A stretch of DNA of 6,839 nucleotides from Acidobacteriota bacterium. Its GTDB lineage: Bacteria; Acidobacteriota; Vicinamibacteria; Vicinamibacterales; UBA2999. Positions 1 to 6,205 of this stretch are shown here, piece after piece (position 1 is the stretch's first letter; every line of letters begins with the position of its first letter). The translations under genes and the position numbers were made by a program. Location: the NCBI GenBank assembly GCA_013813075.1, contig JACCSI010000470.1, positions 1 through 6,839 on the forward strand, written 5' to 3'. The notes under the pieces were generated by a model. The model did not search any database and was not told where the DNA came from. It worked only from the letters and a program-made list of their open reading frames with translations.

Positions 1-1199
1 ACCACGGTGCCGTAATGCTTCTTGGTCTGTTCCTGAATGACCGCAAACGCTTCGGTGTTGAGGCTCGAGCCGCCCGCCGGCCGGTAACGTTCGCGCGCCC
101 ATCGCACCTCCACCCGGGGATCGTTGATCACCTTACGGACGTCATCGAGAAACGTGTCCTGATTCTCATCCGGATGAAGCCGCACATCAATGGTCGCCTT
201 CGCCTCCGACGGAATGACGTTGTAGCGGTAGCCGGCCTCGAGCACGGTTGGGACGAGCGATGTGTGCAGCATCGACCAGTGCTGTGGCTCATTATTCAGC
301 AGCCACTGCGCCGCCGGACCTGACACTTTTGGATCCGGGTTTAACACTGCGCGATAGCGGTCGGCGACGTCAGAGGCCACCATCGTCGCCAATGTTCGGA
401 AGTAGGAGCCGGTCGTCTCGTTGATGCGCAGCGGAGGTGTCCACGTCACGACTTTGCCGACGGCGGCCGTCAGTACGGCAACCGCGTTCGACTGTTGCGG
501 CACCGAGCCGTGGCCGGCCGGTCCGCGCGCGACCAGTTCTACCGCTCGCGGCTCTTTCTCGGTCGTTCCCACGTTCGCACGTCGCACCTCCCCTCCAGTA
601 CGCACGACACCGCCGCCTTCCGCCAGGCAGAACTCGGCATTGATGGCGTCGAGGTGCTGGTCGATCATGAATTGCGCGCCGACCTGCGGTGTGCCTTCTT
701 CGCCGGATTCGGCCAGAAAGATCACGTCGCGATCCAAAGTCGCCTTCGAGCGTTGCAGCATCAGGACGAGCATCAGGCTCGCGACCAGATTGTCTTTGTC
801 GTCAACCGCGCCGCGCCCGTAGATATATCCGCCGTCGCGCACCGCACCAAATGGGGGATGCGTCCATTTCTTCGGATCCACGGTGACGACGTCGGTGTGG
901 CCCATCACCAGGATGGGCCGCTTCTTCCCATTGCCTTTGATGCGCGCGACGAGATTGGGACGGTTTGAATCGCTGGCGAACACCTGGTTCTGTATGCCGG
1001 CTTTATCGAGCACCTGTTTCAGATAGGTGACCGCCAGCAACTCGTTCCCAGGCGGATTACTGGTGTCGAGTCGCAGTAGCGCCTGGAAATGTTGCGTTGT
1101 TTCCGCCTCGATGGCGGCCCCTGCAGGTCCTGTCTGTGCAGCAAGCGACGAGTGCATGAATACGGCACTCCCAATCAGCAGTAGCATTCGCAAGGTCAT
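1..1199 (-). CDS. M20 family metallopeptidase, exported, C-terminus cut by the window edge
   Basis: Zinc-dependent exopeptidase or amidohydrolase of the M20 (ArgE/DapE/carboxypeptidase) family. It is partial: 399 codons are present and the last metal-ligand histidine lies off the left edge. The N-terminus has a short basic n-region, a hydrophobic stretch and an A-A-Q end (about residues 1-22), so it is probably exported. Visible active-site motifs, in order, are GHTDVV (metal ligand H101, D103), GRGAVDDK (bridging D133), ESGEEG (catalytic base E167, metal ligand E168), AEGGG (E194) and GHGSVP (H230, lid-domain histidine). The dimerisation/lid domain spans roughly residues 205-330. The ATG at 1199 gives a good signal peptide, but no strong Shine-Dalgarno precedes it; a GTG one codon upstream (1202) and an ATG at 1187 are alternatives. 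The gene diverges from a second exported hydrolase. The family assignment is firm; the substrate (dipeptide, N-acyl amino acid or other) cannot be told. Confidence 0.9.
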   Translation of the reverse strand, partial: MTLRMLLLIGSAVFMHSSLAAQTGPAGAAIEAETTQHFQALLRLDTSNPPGNELLAVTYLKQVLDKAGIQNQVFASDSNRPNLVARIKGNGKKRPILVMGHTDVVTVDPKKWTHPPFGAVRDGGYIYGRGAVDDKDNLVASLMLVLMLQRSKATLDRDVIFLAESGEEGTPQVGAQFMIDQHLDAINAEFCLAEGGGVVRTGGEVRRANVGTTEKEPRAVELVARGPAGHGSVPQQSNAVAVLTAAVGKVVTWTPPLRINETTGSYFRTLATMVASDVADRYRAVLNPDPKVSGPAAQWLLNNEPQHWSMLHTSLVPTVLEAGYRYNVIPSEAKATIDVRLHPDENQDTFLDDVRKVINDPRVEVRWARERYRPAGGSSLNTEAFAVIQEQTKKHYGTV

Positions 1200-1217
1200 C
1201 ACCCAGGCAGAATACTC

Positions 1218-1223
1218 AAGGAG
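1218..1223 (+). promoter_or_regulatory. Shine-Dalgarno of the serine hydrolase gene
   Basis: AAGGAG lies five bases before the ATG at 1229. This fixes the start of the exported serine hydrolase and is the clearest ribosome binding site in the window. It falls inside the 29-base gap between the two divergent start codons. Confidence 0.75.
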
Positions 1224-1228
1224 ACCGC

Positions 1229-2404
1229 ATGCGTCGAGTCATCGCTGGACTCATGGCCGTCGTGGCGCTGACGGCGTGGCCGCTCGCCCAGGCCACCCCG
1301 GACCCCCTGGTTGCGGCAATCGAGGGGCCGCAGACCGGGCGTGATGGCGACCTCGTGCCGCTATCTATTCAGGCGGCGATGCAAAAAGCCGGCGTGCCTG
1401 GTCTCAGCATCGCAGTCATTCGCGATTTCGAGATCCATTGGAGCCGAGGCTACGGCGTGGCGGACGTGGTCAGCGGCGCCACGACGACCCCTGACACGCT
1501 GTTTCAAGCGGCATCGATCAGCAAACCGGTGGCGGCCATGGCGGTCCTCAAAGCGGTGCAGGACGGGCGCTTCACGCTGGACGACGACGTCAATCGCATC
1601 CTCGCCACATGGAAAGTACCCACATCCGAGCACACAGCCCAACAGGCGGTCACGCTGCGCGCGCTGTTGAGTCACACCTCCGGCACCGACGATGGGTTTG
1701 GGTTCCCGGGCTACAACCCAACCGCACCCGTCCCGACGCCGGTGCAGATTCTCACTGGCGAGGCGCCGTCCAATGTCGGCGCCGTGCGCTTTGGCCGGCC
1801 GCCGCTCAGTGCCTACAAATATTCCGGCGGCGGGCTGACTTTGGTTCAGTTGCTGATGACCGACGCGCTGAAGCGGCCGTTTGCTGACATCCTTCGCGAT
1901 ACCGTGTTGCAACCGATCGGCATGAAGCACAGCGCTTACGAGCAGCCGTTGTCGCCGGGGCGGGATGAGAACGCGGCGCGTGCGCACGACCGCACGGGCT
2001 CAGCTCGAGACGCGAAGTGGCACGTGTATCCGGAGCTGGCGGCGGCGGGATTGTGGACCACCGCTCCTGACCTGGCGCGCTTCGGCATCGAACTGCAGAA
2101 GTCGCTGCACGGGCGTGCGAACCGGGTGCTCTCTCGTGCGATGGCCATGGAAATGGCGACACCGGTGGGCGTCGGACCGTTTGCCATCGGTATGGAAATG
2201 GCGAAAGCCGGCGAGGGTTGGTATCTGGTGCACAGCGGATCGAACTGGGGGTTTCAGGCGCTGCTCATCGTCCATCGACTCAAAGGCTACGGATTTGCGG
2301 CGATGGCCAACAGTGACTCGGGCGGGCGCCTGCTCGGGGAACTGCGGCAGCGGGTGGCCGCCGCCTACAAATGGGACATGCTCGATCAGCCCTTACGCCG
2401 GTGA
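1229..2404 (+). CDS. Serine hydrolase, beta-lactamase / class C-like (PF00144 type), exported
   Basis: A 391-residue member of the beta-lactamase-related serine hydrolases, which includes class C beta-lactamases, D,D-peptidases, D-aminopeptidases and esterases. The N-terminus (arginines at 2-3, hydrophobic 4-18, A-Q-A at 20-22) looks like a cleavable signal peptide, so it should act outside the cytoplasm. The nucleophile motif S-x-x-K is SISK (S96, K99) in the setting LFQAASISKP. The second motif is Y198-S199-G200 in YKYSGGG, where a classical class C enzyme has Y-x-N. The third is H335-S336-G337 in HSGSNWGF, in place of K-T-G. This combination is usual for esterase or peptidase-like members, so a general hydrolase is likelier than an antibiotic-resistance enzyme. 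A good Shine-Dalgarno (AAGGAG) sets the start. It diverges from the M20 peptidase and converges on citrate synthase. The substrate is unknown. Confidence 0.93.
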   Translation: MRRVIAGLMAVVALTAWPLAQATPDPLVAAIEGPQTGRDGDLVPLSIQAAMQKAGVPGLSIAVIRDFEIHWSRGYGVADVVSGATTTPDTLFQAASISKPVAAMAVLKAVQDGRFTLDDDVNRILATWKVPTSEHTAQQAVTLRALLSHTSGTDDGFGFPGYNPTAPVPTPVQILTGEAPSNVGAVRFGRPPLSAYKYSGGGLTLVQLLMTDALKRPFADILRDTVLQPIGMKHSAYEQPLSPGRDENAARAHDRTGSARDAKWHVYPELAAAGLWTTAPDLARFGIELQKSLHGRANRVLSRAMAMEMATPVGVGPFAIGMEMAKAGEGWYLVHSGSNWGFQALLIVHRLKGYGFAAMANSDSGGRLLGELRQRVAAAYKWDMLDQPLRR

Positions 2405-2454
2405 TGACGGCTCCGCTGACGCGAAGTGGGCTGCGACGTCAATATGACCCTCGT

Positions 2455-2470
2455 CGACGGTTGCCCGTCG
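2455..2470. terminator. Small hairpin between convergent genes, possible weak terminator
   Basis: In the 69-base gap between the convergent serine hydrolase and citrate synthase genes, CGACGG and CCGTCG form a perfect six-pair stem with a TTGC loop. No run of T follows on either strand, so a classical intrinsic terminator is not supported. The position between two gene ends is the main reason for the call. Confidence 0.3.
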
Positions 2471-2473
2471 CTG

Positions 2474-3613
2474 TCAGCGCTGCTCGACCGGCATCCATGT
2501 TTGAGGATAGCTCGGGCCCGTATAGTCCGCACGTGGACGAATCAGGCGGTTGTTGGCGTATTGCTCGAGGACGTGAGCGGTCCAGCCCGAAATGCGACTG
2601 ACCGCGAAGATTGGCGTGTACAGGTCGAGCGCAATGCCCATCGTGTAGTAGGTGGACGCGGAATAAAAATCGACATTCGGATACAGCTTCTTCTCGCCGC
2701 GCACGATCGCCTCGATCCGTTCGGACATCTCGAACCATTTCGTGTTCCCGGCTTTCTCGCCGAGCTCCTTGGACATCCGGCGCAAGTGCGTTGCCCGCGG
2801 ATCTTCGGTGCGATAGACGCGGTGACCGAAGCCGGAAATCTTGTCCTTGCGCGCCAGCTTGCCGCGGATGAATGCGTCGATACGGTCGGGCGTTGCATCC
2901 AAGCCGACTTCGAGCAGCATCTTCATCACCTCCGCGTTTGCGCCGCCGTGCAGCGGGCCCTTGAGCGTCCCAATGCCGGCGACCACGGCCGAGTGCACAT
3001 CCGTCAGCGTGGCAGCGGCGACGCGCGCCGCAAACGTCGACGCATTGAGCTCGTGGTCGGCGTGCAGCGTCAGCGCGATGTCCATCGCCTTGACCGCTGT
3101 CGGATGTGGCCGCTCGCCAGTGAGCATGTAGAGAAAGTTCGCGGCGTGCCCCATCACCGGGTCGGGCGCAATCGGATTGCCGCCCTCGTGCATGCGACCC
3201 CAGGTTGCGACAATGCTCGCCAGCTGTGCGGTCAAACGCACGGATTTGCGATACGACGCCGGCGCGGAGTTGTCACTGGCGTCGGGATCGTAGTGCCCGA
3301 GCGCCGACGTCAGAGTCCGCAGCGCGTCCATGCCGTCTGACGGGGGCAGCATCTTCATCAGCCGGATGATCGGTTCGGGGAGCGCCCGTCCAGCGGCCAG
3401 TTGCGACTGGAGATCGCCCAACTCGGCGCGGTTCGGCAAGCGGCCATGCCACAGCAAGTGGCACACCTCTTCGAACGAGGCAAAACGGGCAAGGTCGTGG
3501 ATGTCGTATCCGCGATACGCCAGCACGCCACGATCGCCGTCGAGATAACAGATCGAAGAAGACGTCGCGACGACGTCTTCGAGGCCAGCCTTGCCCTTTA
3601 CGTCAGTGCTCAC
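2474..3613 (-). CDS. gltA: Citrate synthase (short, CitZ/PrpC-like type)
   Basis: Condenses acetyl-CoA and oxaloacetate to citrate in the first step of the TCA cycle; cytoplasmic. It is 379 residues, the length of the short bacterial/archaeal citrate synthases rather than the longer hexameric proteobacterial GltA. The N-terminal signature with YRGYDIHDLA (33-42) is typical. Active-site motifs are HADHELN (H187, oxaloacetate binding), GPLHGGAN (catalytic H222), GFGHRVYR (H264) and NVDFYSAS (catalytic D315), with arginines near R340 and R361. The start is GTG at 3613, forced because an in-frame TAA lies 12 bases upstream and the first internal ATG is codon 87. No Shine-Dalgarno is seen. It lies 57 bases downstream of the glycosyltransferase on the same strand, so read-through is possible, but a -10-like box suggests its own promoter. 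2-Methylcitrate synthase is the main alternative because the two share these motifs; no prp neighbour is visible. Confidence 0.95.
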   Translation of the reverse strand: MSTDVKGKAGLEDVVATSSSICYLDGDRGVLAYRGYDIHDLARFASFEEVCHLLWHGRLPNRAELGDLQSQLAAGRALPEPIIRLMKMLPPSDGMDALRTLTSALGHYDPDASDNSAPASYRKSVRLTAQLASIVATWGRMHEGGNPIAPDPVMGHAANFLYMLTGERPHPTAVKAMDIALTLHADHELNASTFAARVAAATLTDVHSAVVAGIGTLKGPLHGGANAEVMKMLLEVGLDATPDRIDAFIRGKLARKDKISGFGHRVYRTEDPRATHLRRMSKELGEKAGNTKWFEMSERIEAIVRGEKKLYPNVDFYSASTYYTMGIALDLYTPIFAVSRISGWTAHVLEQYANNRLIRPRADYTGPSYPQTWMPVEQR

Positions 3614-3619
3614 ACCGAG

Positions 3620-3627
3620 ATCTTATC
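3620..3627 (-). promoter_or_regulatory. Candidate -10 element for a leaderless citrate synthase transcript
   Basis: On the minus strand GATAAGAT lies 6-8 bases before the GTG start of citrate synthase. It contains two overlapping 4-of-6 matches to TATAAT (GATAAG and TAAGAT). With the usual -10 to +1 spacing, transcription would begin at or next to the GTG, which would explain the absent Shine-Dalgarno. No convincing -35 is seen, so this is a weak call. Confidence 0.3.
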
Positions 3628-3670
3628 GCAGTGCAGCTGCCGTGGTTAGTGGTCGACCGACGACGGGCGG

Positions 3671-5167
3671 CTACGCTTCTTTCGACTGCACGACATCGAC
3701 GACCGCGTCGCCCGCATACTGCTGCATCAGCGACAGCATGCCGGTGTAAAGAAAGCCGACCTGAAACAGCATCAGGAACGGGACAGTCCCGTAGATGCCA
3801 TTGGCGAGGGCGTAGAACAGCGTGGCGGTGAAATACAACCCGAGCGCGACTTCGATCACCGGCTGGATCGCGACCGACTGGCGATACTTCTTGCCGATCC
3901 ATTCGTCCCCGCCGCCTTCGATATGGTACTTGGGGGTGCGGGCAAATTCGCTCTGCTTGCCCAGTAGCGCTTCGAACACCGCCTTGGTGTTGTTCACCGC
4001 CAGACCAATGCCGATGGACATCAGGAACGGCAGATACCGCAGGCGATCGGTCCACGTCTTCGGATACAACTCGCGCTGACACACCATGTAGAAGTTGGCC
4101 ACCGACGCCGTCGCCGCCAGGAACAGCGGAATGTCGATGAGCAGCATCTCGTACCAACCCATGTTGTAGCGGATGATCATCGACGGCGCCATCAGGATCG
4201 ACAACACGCACATCAACGGGTAGTTGAAGTTTGCGGAGAGGTGGAAGAACGCTTCAGCCTTCACATGAAACGGCTGGTTCGACCGCAGAATGTGCGGCAT
4301 CAGCTTCATGAACGTCTGGATCGAGCCCTTCGCCCAGCGGTGCTGCTGCGACTTGAACGCGTTCATTTCGACCGGCAATTCCGCGGGGGCGACGTGGTCC
4401 GGCAGGAACACGAAGTTCCAGCCGCGCAGTTGCGTTCGGTAGCTGAGGTCGAGGTCCTCGGTCAGCGTGTCGTGCTGCCAACCGCCACCGTCGATGATCG
4501 CCTCGCGCCGCCAGATTCCGGCAGTCCCATTGAAGTTGAAGAAGCAACCGCCGCGATTGCGGCTCCCATGCTCGAGCACGAAATGTGCGTCGAGCAGAAT
4601 CGCCTGAATCTTGGTCAACAGCGAGTAGTCTTCGTTGACATGGCCCCATCGCGTCTGCACCATCGCGATTTTGGGATTGGTGAAGTGATGGATCGTCGCC
4701 ATCAGAAAGTCTGGCTTCGGAATGAAGTCCGCGTCGAAAATGGCGATGAAGGGACCACGCGCGACCTTCATGCCCTCGTCGAGCGCGCCGGCTTTGTAGC
4801 CAATCCGATCGGTGCGATGGATGTACTTGATGTCGATGCCCTGCGCGGCATAGCGTCTGACGGCGAGCTCTGCGATCTCAGTCGTCTCGTCCGTGGAGTC
4901 GTCGAGAACCTGAATCTCGAGCAGCTCGCGGGGGTAGTCGATTTTGCACACCGCGTCGACGAGGCGGTCCACTACGTACATCTCGTTGAAGAGCGGCAGC
5001 TGGATCGTGACCGGTGGCAGCGACTCGAACTCGCCCGCCGGCACCGGCACTTGACCCTTGTGCTTCATGTACAAGTAGACAAGGTAGTAGCGGTGCCACC
5101 CGTAGATGGCCAGTATCACCAGTACGAAAAAGTAGGTGGCGAGAATCAGGGTGTCAGCGAGCGTCAT
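3671..5167 (-). CDS. Membrane glycosyltransferase family 2, cellulose/mannan synthase-like
   Basis: A 498-residue processive beta-glycosyltransferase of the GT2 cellulose synthase superfamily, probably adding sugars from a nucleotide-sugar donor to a growing polysaccharide at the inner membrane. One N-terminal membrane segment (about 5-31) is followed by a cytosolic GT-A domain (about 52-290). Its motifs, in order, are LDDS (D89, D90), DAD (145-147, metal and UDP/GDP binding), TED (236-238, catalytic base D238) and QQHRW (274-278, acceptor binding). The C-terminal half has about four to five hydrophobic segments (near 311-332, 341-362, 378-395, 433-455, 458-480). The EFARTPKY segment (407-414) resembles plant CSLA/CSLC-type and related bacterial enzymes. 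The ATG at 5167 is the first possible start, since an in-frame TGA lies 9 bases upstream; GGAG sits 12 bases before it. No PilZ domain and no bcsB/C/Z partner is present. A mannan or glucan product is inference. Confidence 0.92.
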   Translation of the reverse strand: MTLADTLILATYFFVLVILAIYGWHRYYLVYLYMKHKGQVPVPAGEFESLPPVTIQLPLFNEMYVVDRLVDAVCKIDYPRELLEIQVLDDSTDETTEIAELAVRRYAAQGIDIKYIHRTDRIGYKAGALDEGMKVARGPFIAIFDADFIPKPDFLMATIHHFTNPKIAMVQTRWGHVNEDYSLLTKIQAILLDAHFVLEHGSRNRGGCFFNFNGTAGIWRREAIIDGGGWQHDTLTEDLDLSYRTQLRGWNFVFLPDHVAPAELPVEMNAFKSQQHRWAKGSIQTFMKLMPHILRSNQPFHVKAEAFFHLSANFNYPLMCVLSILMAPSMIIRYNMGWYEMLLIDIPLFLAATASVANFYMVCQRELYPKTWTDRLRYLPFLMSIGIGLAVNNTKAVFEALLGKQSEFARTPKYHIEGGGDEWIGKKYRQSVAIQPVIEVALGLYFTATLFYALANGIYGTVPFLMLFQVGFLYTGMLSLMQQYAGDAVVDVVQSKEA

Positions 5168-5203
5168 GTACGGTCAAGTCTCCCGCGCAAAGCACGATCA
5201 TCG

Positions 5204-5231
5204 ATTATATGGGCAGGACCTGTAAAGTCAA
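5204..5231 (-). promoter_or_regulatory. Near-consensus sigma70-type promoter of the glycosyltransferase gene
   Basis: Reading the minus strand, TTGACT (5231-5226, one mismatch to the -35 consensus) is separated by 16 bases from TATAAT (5209-5204, perfect -10). Transcription would start near 5197, giving a leader of about 30 bases to the ATG at 5167. Such a match is notable in GC-rich DNA. The -35 box ends 6 bases before the larB start codon, so polymerase here would cover the larB leader and any larB promoter. Confidence 0.75.
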
Positions 5232-5237
5232 CAAAAC

Positions 5238-6008
5238 ATGGGTGATAGCGGCATGACACCAGCAGAGCTGCACGCGCTGCTTGTTTCGGTGGGCGACGGG
5301 CGAGTGGGGCCGGACGAGGCACAGGCCCGCTTGTTATCCGCGATGCGCGACCAGCCGTACGAGGACCTCGGCTTCGCACGGGTCGACCACCACCGGTCTC
5401 TTCGTCAGGGCTTTCCCGAAGTCGTCCTCGGGCTTGGCAAGACGCCCGAACAAATTGCGAAGATCGCGGAGCGCATTGTCGCCCGCGGTCACCCCTTGCT
5501 CGTCACCCGCGCCGACAGACTGGCATGGCAGCATGTGCGCGAACTCGTGCCTGACGCGGAATATCACGACCTTGCGCGCGCCATCACGCTCCGCCGCGAG
5601 GTGGCTCGCGGCAAGGGCACCATCGTTATCGCATCGGCCGGCACCTCGGACGTGCCGGTGGCGGAAGAGGCCGCGGTCACGGCCGAACTGATGGGCAATG
5701 ACATCGAGCGGATCTACGACGTCGGCGTGGCCGGCATTCATCGGGTGCTGAGCGAGCGCGAGCGGTTGTCGGCCGCACGCGTCATCATCGTGGTCGCCGG
5801 GATGGAGGGCGCGCTGCCCAGCGTCGTCGCCGGCATGGTCGCCGTGCCGGTCGTTGCCGTGCCCACGAGCATCGGCTACGGCGCAAGCTTCGGCGGCATC
5901 GCGGCGCTCCTGGGCATGCTCAACTCGTGCGCCAATGGCGTCTCTGTCGTCAACATCGACAACGGATTCGGCGCCGGGTGTATCGCCAGTATGATCAATC
6001 ACCTGTAA
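5238..6008 (+). CDS. larB: LarB, nickel-pincer nucleotide cofactor biosynthesis (NaAD carboxylase/hydrolase)
   Basis: LarB carboxylates the pyridine ring of nicotinic acid adenine dinucleotide and hydrolyses its phosphoanhydride, releasing AMP and pyridinium-3,5-biscarboxylic acid mononucleotide. LarE and LarC then add sulfur and nickel. The C-terminal half (about 125-256) is a PurE-like AIR-carboxylase fold with [15 protein letters not shown] (131-145), [12 protein letters not shown] (186-197), [12 protein letters not shown] (209-220) and LNSCANGV (228-235). E190 and C231 appear to match Glu180 and the nucleophile Cys221 described for Lactiplantibacillus plantarum LarB, at a constant offset of 10. 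The N-terminal region (about 8-55) has the GFARVDHHR segment usual for LarB. The length of 256 is normal. The ATG at 5238 is the first start after an in-frame TAA at 5223; an ATG at 5253 has GGTGA 7 bases upstream and may be the true start. No larC, larE or larA is in view. Confidence 0.93.
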   Translation: MGDSGMTPAELHALLVSVGDGRVGPDEAQARLLSAMRDQPYEDLGFARVDHHRSLRQGFPEVVLGLGKTPEQIAKIAERIVARGHPLLVTRADRLAWQHVRELVPDAEYHDLARAITLRREVARGKGTIVIASAGTSDVPVAEEAAVTAELMGNDIERIYDVGVAGIHRVLSERERLSAARVIIVVAGMEGALPSVVAGMVAVPVVAVPTSIGYGASFGGIAALLGMLNSCANGVSVVNIDNGFGAGCIASMINHL

Positions 6009-6019
6009 ACGACGTCCCT

Positions 6020-6190
6020 GCCACGGAGCGCACAGAGAAACGACACGGAGACTGTCTGTGAAGGAACTCTCCATAACAGTCTGCGCAGTCTTGGCTGGCT
6101 GGAACTCTTCGCCGGGGCAGTCTTCGTTGGCTGCAGTCTTTGACCACGCTTCTGTGAATATTCCTCAGTGTTCTCTGTGTTCTCTGTGGC
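6020..6190. repeat. Imperfect terminal-inverted-repeat element between larB and mutS2
   Basis: About 171 bases bounded by inverted arms. The left arm (6020-6050) begins GCCACGGAGCGCACAGAGAA. The right arm (6164-6190), read on the other strand, begins GCCACAGAGAACACAGAGAA. They agree at 23 of 27 aligned positions apart from a four-base insertion in the left arm. The right arm contains a tandem 9-mer TTCTCTGTG (6171-6188). No protein is encoded. Sequence of this CTCTGTG-rich kind is, from recollection, a common dispersed intergenic repeat in several environmental phyla, so it is probably a non-autonomous repeat family rather than a gene. No clear target-site duplication is seen. Confidence 0.65.
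6085..6140 (+). repeat. Short direct repeats in the core of the inverted-repeat element
   Basis: GCAGTCTT occurs three times (6085-6092, 6117-6124, 6133-6140). The first two copies extend to a shared pattern GCAGTCTT-nnn-TGGCTG (6085-6101 and 6117-6133), offset by 32 bases. GGAACTCT also occurs twice (6063 and 6101). These lie wholly within the core between the inverted arms and suggest internal duplication. Confidence 0.5.
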
Positions 6191-6205
6191 CCGTACGTGG
6201 ACACC

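Noticed and set aside
1205..1216. AATACT / TATTCT as overlapping -10 boxes for the two divergent exported hydrolases
   Set aside because: Each matches only four of six positions, no -35 partner is visible, and a plus-strand start from here would leave almost no leader before the Shine-Dalgarno.
2426..3340. Open frame of 304 codons on the plus strand opposite citrate synthase
   Set aside because: It is a shadow of a gene with intact catalytic residues; no recognisable protein features.
3628..3670. Terminator between the glycosyltransferase and citrate synthase genes
   Set aside because: Only short palindromes such as GGTCGACC and GCAGCTGC are present, with no adequate stem and no T run.
4241..5245. 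Long open frame of 334 codons on the plus strand opposite the glycosyltransferase
   Set aside because: It is antisense to a gene with complete GT2 motifs, its translation is rich in R, V, H and E without domain signatures, and it is a usual by-product of GC-rich codon use.
5334..6074. Open frame of 246 codons on the minus strand opposite larB
   Set aside because: Rich in D, H and R with no family signal; larB on the other strand is certain.
6085..6140. Possible CRISPR-like repeat-spacer unit
   Set aside because: The repeats are short, imperfect and unevenly spaced, with no cas genes; they sit inside an inverted-repeat element.
6140..6164. TTGACC followed by TATTCC as a mutS2 promoter
   Set aside because: The spacer is only 13 bases, too short for a sigma70-type promoter.
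6014..6196. Target-site duplication flanking the inverted-repeat element
   Set aside because: The flanks share only a few C/G bases, which is not above chance in this composition.
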